Positions 7,865 through 16,262 of a stretch of 42,696 nucleotides of DNA are shown here, one piece after another. The notes below the pieces were generated by a model. That model saw nothing but the letters and a program-made list of their open reading frames with translations, was not told the origin of the DNA and made no database searches. Every line of letters begins with the position of its first letter. Position 1 is the stretch's first letter. The stretch is from Desulfobacteraceae bacterium (GTDB taxonomy: Bacteria; Desulfobacterota; Desulfobacteria; Desulfobacterales; Desulfosalsimonadaceae), in assembly GCA_014237465.1 (NCBI GenBank), contig JABZFM010000036.1, forward strand, positions 1-42,696, in the 5' to 3' direction. The position numbers were made by a program, and so were the translations under genes.

Positions 7865-8935
7865 ATGGCAGATATTTACGAAACATTACGGGCCCGTCTT
7901 GACAGCATGTCCACCGGGTTTCCCAAGACAAAAAACAAATCTGAAATAAAGGTTTTAAAACGTCTGTTTACCGAAGAACACGCAGAATTGTTTCTGGCGC
8001 TCACCGTGATGCCGGAAACACCGGAGCAGGCAGCGGAACGCCTGGGCAGAGACAGTTCGGAACTGGCTGACATGATGGAAGAGATGGCCCAAAAGGGCCT
8101 GTTGTTCAGAATACGGGAAAACGGCGTTGCAAGTTATTCATGTGTGCCTTATATCGTCGGGCTCGCGGAGTTTCAGATTAACGCCCTTAAAACAGACAAG
8201 GAACTTGCCACAGATATGGCCATGCATTTCATGGATGGATTTGTTGAAACGCTTCAGAGTCTGGAAACCCATCACCAGAGAACGATTCCCGTCAACACCG
8301 GTCTTGTTTCCCAATGGCCGATTGCCCCCTATGAAGATGCCATTGCCATGTTAAAAAAGCAGAAACGAATTGCTGTTGCCAATTGCGCCTGCCGGTCTAT
8401 TACACATCAGGTCGTGCCGGATCCATGCGGTAAACCCCTTGAAACCTGCATGATGTTCGGAAGCGGGGCGGACTATTACATTGAAAACGGTTGGGGACGT
8501 GAAATCGATGTTGAAGAAGCGGTTTCTATTTTAAAGTTATGCGATGAGCATGCACTAGTTGTTCAGCCGGTGAATTCAAAAAAAGCCGGGGCGATCTGCG
8601 CCTGCTGCGGTGACTGCTGCTGGATGCTGAATTCTCTGAAAATGCAGGCCAAGCCCGCTGAGTCTGTTAAGAGCAATTATTTTGCCCAAATTGATGGAGA
8701 GGAATGCACGGGCTGCGAAATATGCCTTGATAGATGCCAGATGAAAGCCATCACCATTGAAGATGAAATCGCCGTACTGGATCGCGATCGCTGCATTGGC
8801 TGCGGCCTCTGTGTGACCACCTGTCCTTCGGAAGCTGCCAGTCTGGTGAAAAAATCGGAAGACCAGCTTTACGAACCTCCTGAGAATCATGTGGATATGT
8901 ATATAAAGATGGGTATGGAGCGAGGAGTGATTTAG
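7865..8935 (+). CDS. Winged-helix-like plus Cys-rich dicluster 4Fe-4S ferredoxin protein (paralogue A)
   Basis: The 356-residue protein has three parts. Residues about 20-110 resemble a winged-helix fold (ALTVMPETPEQAAERLGRDS...MAQKGLLFRI). The middle has CACR (about 173) and the dense motif CACCGDCCW (about 244-252). The C-terminus has two ferredoxin motifs, CTGCEICLDRC and CIGCGLCVTTCP. The last two should bind two 4Fe-4S clusters; the middle Cys may bind another. It has no NAD or flavin motif, so an electron carrier or redox partner for AOR 2 is likely. AGGAGAAAGAAA precedes the ATG. A paralogue with the same order of parts is at 14049. Confidence 0.88.
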   Translation: MADIYETLRARLDSMSTGFPKTKNKSEIKVLKRLFTEEHAELFLALTVMPETPEQAAERLGRDSSELADMMEEMAQKGLLFRIRENGVASYSCVPYIVGLAEFQINALKTDKELATDMAMHFMDGFVETLQSLETHHQRTIPVNTGLVSQWPIAPYEDAIAMLKKQKRIAVANCACRSITHQVVPDPCGKPLETCMMFGSGADYYIENGWGREIDVEEAVSILKLCDEHALVVQPVNSKKAGAICACCGDCCWMLNSLKMQAKPAESVKSNYFAQIDGEECTGCEICLDRCQMKAITIEDEIAVLDRDRCIGCGLCVTTCPSEAASLVKKSEDQLYEPPENHVDMYIKMGMERGVI

Positions 8936-9060
8936 CGAAAATAACTATTGGCTGAATGAAAACCGGGAAGGGCTGTACCCTAAAGAGTGAAATGCGTTCC
9001 CATATGTTTCTGTGGAAGATGTTCCATGGTAAAATATAAAATAACCAAGGAGTTATACCT

Positions 9061-9300
9061 GTGGAGTCAGTAGAAAAATATCAGCAGACCGGCAAGGAAA
9101 TCTGGAATGATTTAAGATTGTCCACTCACCCCGTGGCCGTCAAATACATTAAAGACGAATCTGAAATTCCGTACACCACCGGAAACGACGATGGAACAAA
9201 TGATGCTGATGGCCCAAAAAAGGGGTGTGCTGTAATGCGAGGCAATTTGAGAGTTACAGATGAATTTTTAAATTATTTAGGGCAGGATAAAACGGCTTAA
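9061..9300 (+). pseudogene. Truncated DUF169 gene (N-terminal remnant)
   Basis: From a GTG after AAGGAGTTATACCT, 79 codons encode MESVEKYQQTGKEIWNDLRL and HPVAVKYIKDESEIP. This matches the N-terminus of the intact DUF169 protein at 6985 (EELYHKLHLPTYPVGITYIKKEDDIP). The similarity then stops and the remaining 40 residues are unrelated; full-length proteins have about 270 residues. The first codons and ribosome site are nearly identical to those of the stub at 12744. An expressed small protein cannot be excluded. Confidence 0.7.
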
Positions 9301-9376
9301 GTGTCATGTCATTTATAAAACGCATTTATTCGTAAGGGATGTGAAGCAGCAACCTTTATAAAATAGGAGGGACAAG

Positions 9377-9598
9377 ATGGATCTAAACAATGCCTGGGTC
9401 GTCATTACAGGTGCGAGCAGGGGCATCGGTGTAACCATTGCCGAAGAATTTGCAAAAAAAAAGGCAAATCTTATTCTAATCGCGCGATCAATGGACGGGC
9501 TTAAAAAAACATGCGATCAGGTTGAAAGTTTGGGCGGCAAGGCGCATGCCATTCCATTTGACCTTGAAAAAATTTCACAAATAGAAAGTAAGAAATAA
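9377..9598 (+). pseudogene. Truncated short-chain dehydrogenase (N-terminal Rossmann remnant)
   Basis: A 73-codon frame starting after GGAGGGACAAG encodes AWVVITGASRGIGVTIAEEF, the SDR cofactor motif, and a second strand ANLILIARS. It ends at residue 73 without the catalytic Ser and YxxxK. SDRs have about 250 residues, so this is a relic. It ends 16 bp before AOR 2, so translation of the stub could feed the AOR 2 ribosome site. Confidence 0.75.
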
Positions 9599-9614
9599 AA
9601 GAAAGGAATTAATT

Positions 9615-11570
9615 ATGTCGAATGTTTATATGGGCAAAATTTTAATGGTCAATTTGTCAGACGGTACTTTTGAAGAACAGAAGATTCCGGATGCCGTGTA
9701 TGAAAAATTCCTGTCCGGATCAGGCCTTGGTGGTTTTGTCCTGTATAACAATATCCCGGCAGGTGCAGATCCACTGGGCCCGGATAATATTATCGGGTTT
9801 GTATCCGGCCTTTTAACCGGCTCCGGCAGCATGTTTACCGGCCGCTGGATGGTGGTGGGCAAATCGCCCCTTACCGGCGGCTATGGTGAGGCCAACTGTG
9901 GCGGCAACTTTTCCCCGGCCATCAAGCGTTGCGGATATGATGGGATTTTTTTTAAAGGCATCAGCGAAAAACCAGTCTATTTACACATTGAAAACGGCAA
10001 GGCGGAATTAAAAGATGCCGGGCATTTGTGGGGAAAAGATGCCATTGAAACAGAAGAAACGTTGATTTCCGATCTGACAAAAACCCGAAAACCGAAAGTG
10101 GCCTGCATCGGGCCGGCAGGTGAAAAACTTTCCTGCATATCCGGTGTCAGCAATGATTTAGGACGTATGGCTGCTCGGTCAGGACTCGGGGCCGTCATGG
10201 GGTCAAAAAATTTAAAAGCCCTTGTTTTAGACGGCAAAAATAAAATTGAACCGCAAAACCGGAATGAAATTAAAATCCTGTCCCAAAAATGTATCAAGTG
10301 GGTCAACTTTCAGCCCTGGTTTCTTTCCGGAAACGGGTTGCGGATACTGGCGGCAATTCTGCGTTTTATGCCCACCCAGACCGCCATGGACGGCATGCTC
10401 TGGAAAATTATGCTTCGCAAATGGGGAACCATTGCCTTAAACCAGTATTCTTCCGAACTTGGCGATGCACCGATAAAAAACTGGGCCGGCTCCAACCTGG
10501 ATTTTTCAAAAGACAAATCCAATTCCATTAACCCGGATACGATTCTTGAAACAGAGATAAAAAAATATTACTGTTATTCATGCCCCCTTGGGTGCGGCGG
10601 GATCTGCAAAGGTAATTTTTCTAAAGGAGAATCCCATAAACCTGAATATGAATCCGTACTTGCCTTAAGCGGGCTGTGCCTTAATGATAATTTGGAAAGC
10701 GTTTTTCAAATGAATGACCGGTTAAACCGGGCCGGAATGGATACCATCTCAGCCGGCAGCACCATTGCCTTTGCCATTGAGTGTTATGAGCGGGGGATTT
10801 TAACAAAAAAAGATACGGACGGCCTGGAACTGACCTGGGGAAATTCCGACGCCATGATGGCTTTGCTCGGAAAAATGATTGCCCGGGATGGCATCGGCGA
10901 TATTCTGGCAGACGGGGTAAAAATCGCATCAGAAAAAATCGGTAAAAGTTCCGACCAATATGCCATGCATGCGGGCGGCCAGGAATTGCCCATGCACGAC
11001 AGCCGTTTTGATCCGGGATTTGCCGTTCACTATGCAGTGGAAGCAACGCCCGGAAGACATACCATCGGATCACAATTGTATTATGAAATGTACCGGCTCT
11101 GGAAAAAAGACAAGGCCCTGCCGGGCATATGGCTCTTGTATCGTAAAAAGAGCAAATATAAAGTCACTGAAAAAAAAGCCATTCAAGCGGCTGCCTCCAG
11201 TAAATTTGTCAATGTGTTAAACGGGGCAGGCGGTTGTATGTTTGGCGCGCAAATCGGGGTGGACCGGGTGCCGTTTTTTGAGTGGCTCAACGCAGCCACC
11301 GGGTGGGATAAAACACCAGCCGAATATTTAGAAATTGGCAAACGTCTGCAGACCATGAAACAGGCCTTTAATATTAAGCATGGTGTTGATCCAAAATCAA
11401 CCAAGCCCAATTCCCGGGCACTCGGGCAACCCCCCCAGGCAAAAGGGGCGAATAAAAAACGAACCGTCTATGTTGATAAAATGATCGAAAACTACTGGCG
11501 CCAGTTTGGATGGAACACCCGGACAGGCAGGCCCTCAGAAGAAGATATTTCTTCGGTGAACCATACATAA
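9615..11570 (+). CDS. Aldehyde:ferredoxin oxidoreductase family tungstoenzyme (AOR 2)
   Basis: The 651-residue protein shows MGKILMVNLSDGTFEEQKIP, GSMFTGRWMVVGKSPLTGGY, cluster ligands CYSCPLGC (about residues 320-327) and a distal Cys in GGCMFG (about 541). It is longer than AOR 1. Its extra C-terminal stretch (KMIENYWRQFGWNTRTGRPS) resembles the larger AOR subgroup that includes BamB-type catalytic subunits, but no other bam genes are present. It should carry a W-bis-pterin site and one 4Fe-4S cluster. AAAGGAATTAATT precedes the ATG. Neighbouring ferredoxin-like proteins are the likely electron partners. The substrate is unknown. Confidence 0.92.
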   Translation: MSNVYMGKILMVNLSDGTFEEQKIPDAVYEKFLSGSGLGGFVLYNNIPAGADPLGPDNIIGFVSGLLTGSGSMFTGRWMVVGKSPLTGGYGEANCGGNFSPAIKRCGYDGIFFKGISEKPVYLHIENGKAELKDAGHLWGKDAIETEETLISDLTKTRKPKVACIGPAGEKLSCISGVSNDLGRMAARSGLGAVMGSKNLKALVLDGKNKIEPQNRNEIKILSQKCIKWVNFQPWFLSGNGLRILAAILRFMPTQTAMDGMLWKIMLRKWGTIALNQYSSELGDAPIKNWAGSNLDFSKDKSNSINPDTILETEIKKYYCYSCPLGCGGICKGNFSKGESHKPEYESVLALSGLCLNDNLESVFQMNDRLNRAGMDTISAGSTIAFAIECYERGILTKKDTDGLELTWGNSDAMMALLGKMIARDGIGDILADGVKIASEKIGKSSDQYAMHAGGQELPMHDSRFDPGFAVHYAVEATPGRHTIGSQLYYEMYRLWKKDKALPGIWLLYRKKSKYKVTEKKAIQAAASSKFVNVLNGAGGCMFGAQIGVDRVPFFEWLNAATGWDKTPAEYLEIGKRLQTMKQAFNIKHGVDPKSTKPNSRALGQPPQAKGANKKRTVYVDKMIENYWRQFGWNTRTGRPSEEDISSVNHT

Positions 11571-11582
11571 GAGGATGTTATT

Positions 11583-11735
11583 ATGAATATCTTTGAAGAT
11601 AAGGTTTCAATCGTCACCGGGGCGGCATCCGGCATTGGAAAGGCATTGACCCAAGAACTGGCGAAAAGAGGAGCAAACGTAATTGCCACGGATATTAACA
11701 TTAGGGAATTACCATGCATGAACTGTCGGTTATAA
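11583..11735 (+). pseudogene. Second truncated short-chain dehydrogenase remnant
   Basis: A 50-codon frame starts 12 bp after AOR 2 and encodes NIFEDKVSIVTGAASGIGKA, a clear SDR cofactor motif, then ANVIATDI. It runs out of homology and stops at 11733, overlapping hypA by 22 bp in another frame. The catalytic part is missing. It differs from the stub at 9377, so two separate SDR genes have been lost at this locus. Confidence 0.72.
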
Positions 11736-12064
11736 ACAATATCCTGAAGGTGGTTTTAAAACATGCCGAGGATCACAAGGTAAAAAAAGTGGTTGCCGTC
11801 CATCTCCAGGTCGGTGAATTGAGCGACCTGGAAGATCAATGGATGCAGCAGTATTTCGATTACCTGGCCAAAGACGGCATTGCCGAAGCCGCGTGCCTGG
11901 TGATTGAACGGGTCCCGGTGGTGATGAAATGCTCGGATTGCGGCATGTCGCATGCCATAAACATAAAAGAAGATAAATCTTCGATGTGCCCGGAATGCGG
12001 AAGTACTAATAATACCATAGTATCCGGACGGGAATATTTCATCAAAAACCTGGAGGCGATATGA
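11714..12064 (+). CDS. hypA: HypA nickel metallochaperone
   Basis: The 116-residue protein starts MHELSVINNIL, with the Ni-binding MHE, and has the zinc site CSDC...CPEC (about 76-97). Length and layout are standard for HypA, which delivers Ni with HypB to [NiFe]-hydrogenase precursors. Its 3' end overlaps hypB by 4 bp (ATGA), so the two are co-translated. No hydrogenase or other hyp gene is in the window. Its place between AOR 2 and the QueG-like genes suggests either a hydrogenase elsewhere or nickel delivery to another target. Confidence 0.95.
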   Translation: MHELSVINNILKVVLKHAEDHKVKKVVAVHLQVGELSDLEDQWMQQYFDYLAKDGIAEAACLVIERVPVVMKCSDCGMSHAINIKEDKSSMCPECGSTNNTIVSGREYFIKNLEAI

Positions 12065-12726
12065 GTGACGAAATAAAGCTGATTGAAGTAAAAGAAGATA
12101 TTCAGGCAGATAATGCGGCAAAAGCAAAAGAGCTTCAGGACAGCCTGCGAAAAGAAAAAACCTTTCTGTTGAACCTGATGGCATCTCCGGGTGCCGGAAA
12201 AACCAGCCTGGTGATACAGACCATCAGACATCTTAAGGAAAAATTGCATGTTGGTATTATGGAAGCAGACATCGACTCCATGGTGGATGCCGAAAAAGTC
12301 GCCAAAGAAGGTGTTGATGCCATCCAGATACGCACCGGCGGTTTCTGCCATATGGATGCCACTATGGTGAAATCCGGGCTGGATGCTATGAATACAAAGA
12401 ACCTTGATCTCGTGATCCTGGAAAATGTCGGCAACCTGGTATGCCCGGCGGAGTTTGAGACCGGCGCGCACAAAAATGCCATGATTTTAAGCGTCCCCGA
12501 AGGTGATGACAAACCCTTGAAATATCCTTTGATGTTTTCCGTGTGCCATGCGCTGGTGATTAACAAGACAGATTATCTGGAACTGTCCGATTTCAGTGTA
12601 GAAAAATGCCGGGAGCGGGTTTTAAAACTCAATCCCGGGATCCAGATTTTTGAGGTTTCCTGCAAAACCGGTGAGGGGATAGACCGGTGGGTTGAGTGGC
12701 TGCATCAGGAAGTCAATAATATATAA
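12061..12726 (+). CDS. hypB: HypB GTPase for nickel insertion
   Basis: The 221-residue protein has the P-loop ASPGAGKTSL (about 41-50), EADIDSMVDAEK, the metal-site region GGFCHMDATMV, ENVGNLVCPAEF and the guanine-specificity NKTD. These are the hallmarks of HypB (SIMIBI GTPase), which drives Ni transfer. The N-terminal CxxCGC motif and His-rich stretch found in some HypB proteins are absent, so it would depend on HypA for nickel. It overlaps hypA by 4 bp. The truncated DUF169 stub follows after 17 bp. Confidence 0.95.
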   Translation: MSDEIKLIEVKEDIQADNAAKAKELQDSLRKEKTFLLNLMASPGAGKTSLVIQTIRHLKEKLHVGIMEADIDSMVDAEKVAKEGVDAIQIRTGGFCHMDATMVKSGLDAMNTKNLDLVILENVGNLVCPAEFETGAHKNAMILSVPEGDDKPLKYPLMFSVCHALVINKTDYLELSDFSVEKCRERVLKLNPGIQIFEVSCKTGEGIDRWVEWLHQEVNNI

Positions 12727-12743
12727 TAAAGGAATATACACCT

Positions 12744-12872
12744 ATGGAATCTGTAGAAAAATATCAGCAGACCGGCAGTGAATTCAACATGGGGTATCCC
12801 TATAAAAAACAACACAATCAGATTGATCACAAATTCCTGCCCGGATGGGAATATCTTGAGAAGAAAATCTGA
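12744..12872 (+). pseudogene. DUF169 stub with internal deletion (42 aa)
   Basis: The frame starts MESVEKYQQTG; 25 nt of its start are identical to the stub at 9061, and the ribosome-site context is similar. It then jumps to HKFLPGWEYLEKKI, which resembles the C-terminus of the intact DUF169 protein (TPGFTFLKNKI). This looks like an internally deleted copy. It ends 15 bp before the QueG-like gene at 12888. Confidence 0.65.
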
Positions 12873-12887
12873 TAAAAGGAGATAACT

Positions 12888-13934
12888 ATGGATGATCCAG
12901 AAAAATATGCATTAGAGTATTTAACTACATTCGGTGCCACCCATGTGGGGATTGCCACTATAGAGAGCCTTTCCGGCGGCCCCCCGTCAACAGATATCAC
13001 CTATTTGATGCCAGAAGCCAAATCTGCGATCGTTTTTGCATATCCGTTTGATAATAGTCTGATCCCCGGATTTTTAAAAAAAGAAGACCGCTTCGGGTTT
13101 GAACAGGAAAACTTCAAGGCCAATTATCTGGCAACAGGGCTTTCCATGTGGGCCGCACATGAGATTAAACAGCGTGGCCATAACGCAATACCTGTTCTTA
13201 CCAATAATTCCTACCGGGATGACACCCCCATGGGCAAATACGATATGCAACCGGATTTGAACCTTAAGTTTCTGGCGGTTCGTTCAGGCATTGGTCATTT
13301 CGGGCTTTCCGGCAATGTTCTGACTAAGGAATACGGACCCAACGTGGTGCTTGGCGCTATAGTAACCTCAGCTCCGATGGAGCTGACAGATCCACTGCCT
13401 TCAGAGGATAATTATTGTGACAATTGCCGTCTTTGCACGGCGTCATGTGCCGCCCATTTTGTGGACCCCGAAGAAAAGACAACAATCACCATGGGAGGCG
13501 TTTCTTTTGAACATCCCAAGTTGCGATCGTATAACCGCTGTACCTATGTGTGCGGCGGGTTTAGCGGGTTGCATGAATCCGGCAAATGGTCGACCTGGTC
13601 ACCGGGCCGGTTTCCCATCCCAAAAGACGATCAGGGCTTTGCCGATGCGATCGGCAAACATCTTGGCGCCTATGCGAAACGACCTGATATGCAAGGTGGT
13701 TACTACAATTACCTGATGCCTTTTTCAAAAATTTATCAGACCTGTGGAAATTGTCAGTTTGTGTGTGATCCGGATAAAGAAGTTCGCAAAGAACGATACA
13801 AAATGCTAACCCAAAGCGGCGTGGTTGTTCAGCATGCGGACGGCAGATTAGAAGCCATGTCAAAAGAGGATGCCGCCGCTTTTGTTGCCGCACTGCCGCC
13901 GGAGAGAAAAAAGCTGTATGAAGAAATTGAGTGA
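12888..13934 (+). CDS. QueG/reductive-dehalogenase-like 4Fe-4S protein (paralogue 1)
   Basis: The 348-residue protein follows the COG1600 layout. It has an N-terminal THVGIATIESL...MPEAKSAIVFAYPFD, a middle segment RSGIGHFGLSGNVLTKEYG corresponding to the corrinoid-facing GxGxxG region of QueG and RdhA, then ferredoxin ligands CDNCRLCTASC (about 177-187) and CGNCQFVC (about 285). Two 4Fe-4S clusters are likely; cobalamin binding is possible by analogy. It is not standard QueG: length, the CTYVCGGFSG insert and context differ. It has no TAT signal and no RdhB anchor. AAGGAGATAACT precedes the ATG. Confidence 0.85.
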   Translation: MDDPEKYALEYLTTFGATHVGIATIESLSGGPPSTDITYLMPEAKSAIVFAYPFDNSLIPGFLKKEDRFGFEQENFKANYLATGLSMWAAHEIKQRGHNAIPVLTNNSYRDDTPMGKYDMQPDLNLKFLAVRSGIGHFGLSGNVLTKEYGPNVVLGAIVTSAPMELTDPLPSEDNYCDNCRLCTASCAAHFVDPEEKTTITMGGVSFEHPKLRSYNRCTYVCGGFSGLHESGKWSTWSPGRFPIPKDDQGFADAIGKHLGAYAKRPDMQGGYYNYLMPFSKIYQTCGNCQFVCDPDKEVRKERYKMLTQSGVVVQHADGRLEAMSKEDAAAFVAALPPERKKLYEEIE

Positions 13935-14048
13935 TGGCAGAGGGTCTGCTGTTATAACGCCAATGACTAAAAAACCTCAGGCAACAATCAAAAATACCGG
14001 TCATTTTCGAAAGAAATACCGGAAAAGAAACAACATAAGAGAAATATC

Positions 14049-15149
14049 ATGACAGAATCGGTTTACATCAACCTCTGGAAAAAATTGTATGAACAAGCTC
14101 AGACCGCACCAACAGATGCCGAGGGCAATCCACAGCCGTCTTTTGTAAAATATCTTGAACTGACCTATACCCCTGAAGAGGCGGAACTATTACAGCATAT
14201 GGATCGGCCCGGGCGGTTTATTTCCACCCAGGATCTGGCAGGCATCGTTGATAAACCGGTCGAAGATGTGGAAGCCGTATTGGGTCGGGTGCATAAAAGA
14301 AATGGACTGTTGGGCATGCCCGGTTTTTACTCGCTTCCGCCGGTACTGATCCTTTTTAATAAAAATATGTTTTATCCTGAAATAAAAGACGGAGACCTTG
14401 AAGCAGCAGACCTTTATCAGGATTATTTTATAAAAGACAAGTTTTACAAATATTACGAAGGCTCCATGAAGGGGACACCGGCCATGCGGACCATTCCGGT
14501 GGAGATGTCCCTGGAATCACAGCAGAAGGTGTTGCCGGCGGAAGAGGCCCATGATTTCATAATGAATCATGCCCCTGAAGAACTTACGCTGGTTCCCTGT
14601 CCCTGCCGTACCCGCACGGAAAAAATGGGCGTTCGGGAATGCAAAGACAAATTTCCTGTCGGCACCTGTATCATAATGGGCCCGGCAGCCCTTCATTTTG
14701 AAATGCTGGAACTCGGGAAACGGGTGACCCGGCAGGAAGCGGTTGAATACTTTGATAACATGCAGGAAAAGGGCCTGGTGGGATTGTCGGACAACGCTAT
14801 TTCAGAAAATTCCATTATCTGCCTGTGCTGTGGATGCTGTTGCTCCCAGCTGCGCGGCAGAACGCGGTGGGACAATCCGGATGCTGTATTGCCGTCAAAT
14901 TTTATTCCGGTTGCCGGGGATGACTGTATCGGCTGCGGACTCTGTACGGAACGCTGTATGCTAGAGGCGCTGACCTTAGATCCTGAAATAGACCGTCCGG
15001 TGGTGGACACGGATAAATGCATTGGCTGCGGTGTGTGCACATTAACCTGTCCCCAGGAAACACTGGCGTTGCAACGGTATGAGCGTTCCACGCCGTTTAA
15101 CACGGCCAGGGAAATGATTAAAACCATTGCTTTGGAAAACAGGGAATAG
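14049..15149 (+). CDS. Winged-helix-like plus Cys-rich dicluster 4Fe-4S ferredoxin protein (paralogue B)
   Basis: The 366-residue protein is built like the protein at 7865: an N-terminal helical region (YTPEEAELLQHMDRPGRF), a middle CPCRTRTEKMG (about 184) and CLCCGCCCSQL (about 259-267), then CIGCGLCTERC and CIGCGVCTLTCP at the C-terminus. The last two motifs bind 4Fe-4S clusters; the CxCCGxCC motif is shared with paralogue A and may hold a further cluster. It has no cofactor domain of its own, so an electron-transfer subunit is most likely. It sits between QueG-like paralogues 1 and 2, 115 bp after the first. Confidence 0.87.
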   Translation: MTESVYINLWKKLYEQAQTAPTDAEGNPQPSFVKYLELTYTPEEAELLQHMDRPGRFISTQDLAGIVDKPVEDVEAVLGRVHKRNGLLGMPGFYSLPPVLILFNKNMFYPEIKDGDLEAADLYQDYFIKDKFYKYYEGSMKGTPAMRTIPVEMSLESQQKVLPAEEAHDFIMNHAPEELTLVPCPCRTRTEKMGVRECKDKFPVGTCIIMGPAALHFEMLELGKRVTRQEAVEYFDNMQEKGLVGLSDNAISENSIICLCCGCCCSQLRGRTRWDNPDAVLPSNFIPVAGDDCIGCGLCTERCMLEALTLDPEIDRPVVDTDKCIGCGVCTLTCPQETLALQRYERSTPFNTAREMIKTIALENRE

Positions 15150-15170
15150 CTGTTTAAAAAAAGGTAAAAT

Positions 15171-16196
15171 ATGGGCAAACGGAAAAGAATGAAAGACCGG
15201 TATCGCCGGTTTTCGTATCTGTCGGATATCGAGGGAATGAAAAATGCCATCGGTGAGATGAAGGGGAAGTTTTTTCCCAAACAGCCGCTGCTGAATCGGA
15301 ATTTAACCTTTGTCACTCAAGTCCCTCTGCCTGACGAAGAATGGTTTATCAAGACGATCACGGATAAAATTGCCCATCATCCGGAAAACGGCATGGAATA
15401 TCCGTTTTATGACGAACCCATCTTTGACAAACCCCTGGTTGGTTTTGTTCGGGGCGATGATCCGATATTTGATCAATTTAAACAAATTATCGGGCAGCAT
15501 CATTTTACCCCTTTTGAAATCATGAAGTGGCAGGCGGAAAATAATGGGGTATCCCCCCCGGAAGCGTCAGATTTGAGCGTGGTGTCGTTTGTCATGCCGA
15601 TTACCCGGAAAACAAAAAAAGACAATGCCGCAGCTATTGACTGGCCGTCGGAAAGATGGGCCCAAACTCGCCTTGCCGGTGAGATTTTCAGCCAGACAAT
15701 TGTACGTGAAATTGTCACCGATCTGATGGGCCATGGCATATTGGTCATCGCACCTGACGTGACGCCCAAGTTTAATAAACAACGATATCCGAAAGTCGGC
15801 TGGGCCTCCCCGTGGTCCCATCGTCATGTTGCTTATGCCGCCGGGCTGGGTACGTTCGGTATACAGGATTTTCTGATCACGGAAAAAGGCTGCGCGCACC
15901 GGCTCGGCAGCTTTGTGGTTAACTTGAAGCTTTCCCCCAACCGCCAGCGGCCGGAAGATATTCATGCCAATTGCCTTCACTATCAGGGACGAAAATGTTT
16001 AATATGCGTGAAACGGTGCCCCGTGAATGCGATCACTGCAGAAAATGCGCATGACAAGGAAGCCTGTTATCAGAAAGTAGCTAAATCATTAAAGTATTGT
16101 AATAAAAATTATCATCTTTTTATCTATGGATGCGGTCTCTGTGCTACGGGCGTGCCTTGTGAATCCGGAATCCCCAAACCATTACAGACTGATTAA
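15171..16196 (+). CDS. QueG/reductive-dehalogenase-like 4Fe-4S protein (paralogue 2)
   Basis: The 341-residue protein starts with a basic segment (MGKRKRMKDRYRRFSYL). It resembles RdhA more than QueG in wording: WPSERWAQTRLAGEIFSQ, then WSHRHVAYAAGLGTFGIQDF and CAHRLGSFVVN. It ends with a ferredoxin-like region CLICVKRCP plus later Cys (ACYQ, KYCNKN, CGLCATGVPC). The Cys pattern suggests two clusters, with spacing less regular than in its neighbours. It lacks a TAT signal, so it is likely cytoplasmic. It lies 21 bp after paralogue B and 66 bp before paralogue 3. Corrinoid use is inferred only from family. Confidence 0.83.
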   Translation: MGKRKRMKDRYRRFSYLSDIEGMKNAIGEMKGKFFPKQPLLNRNLTFVTQVPLPDEEWFIKTITDKIAHHPENGMEYPFYDEPIFDKPLVGFVRGDDPIFDQFKQIIGQHHFTPFEIMKWQAENNGVSPPEASDLSVVSFVMPITRKTKKDNAAAIDWPSERWAQTRLAGEIFSQTIVREIVTDLMGHGILVIAPDVTPKFNKQRYPKVGWASPWSHRHVAYAAGLGTFGIQDFLITEKGCAHRLGSFVVNLKLSPNRQRPEDIHANCLHYQGRKCLICVKRCPVNAITAENAHDKEACYQKVAKSLKYCNKNYHLFIYGCGLCATGVPCESGIPKPLQTD

Positions 16197-16262
16197 AAAG
16201 CGACCTGTGGCGTTGCTGAAAAATGTTCAATCATTCAACAGATTATTAGGAGGAAAATTAAA

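Noticed and set aside
2232-11570. BamB-type benzoyl-CoA reductase locus
   Set aside because: No BamC-I components are present; AOR 2 shows only subgroup resemblance.
13963-14052. Small frame of 29 codons whose stop overlaps the start (ATGA) of the gene at 14049
   Set aside because: No ribosome site, low-complexity basic composition and no similarity to neighbours; probably chance.
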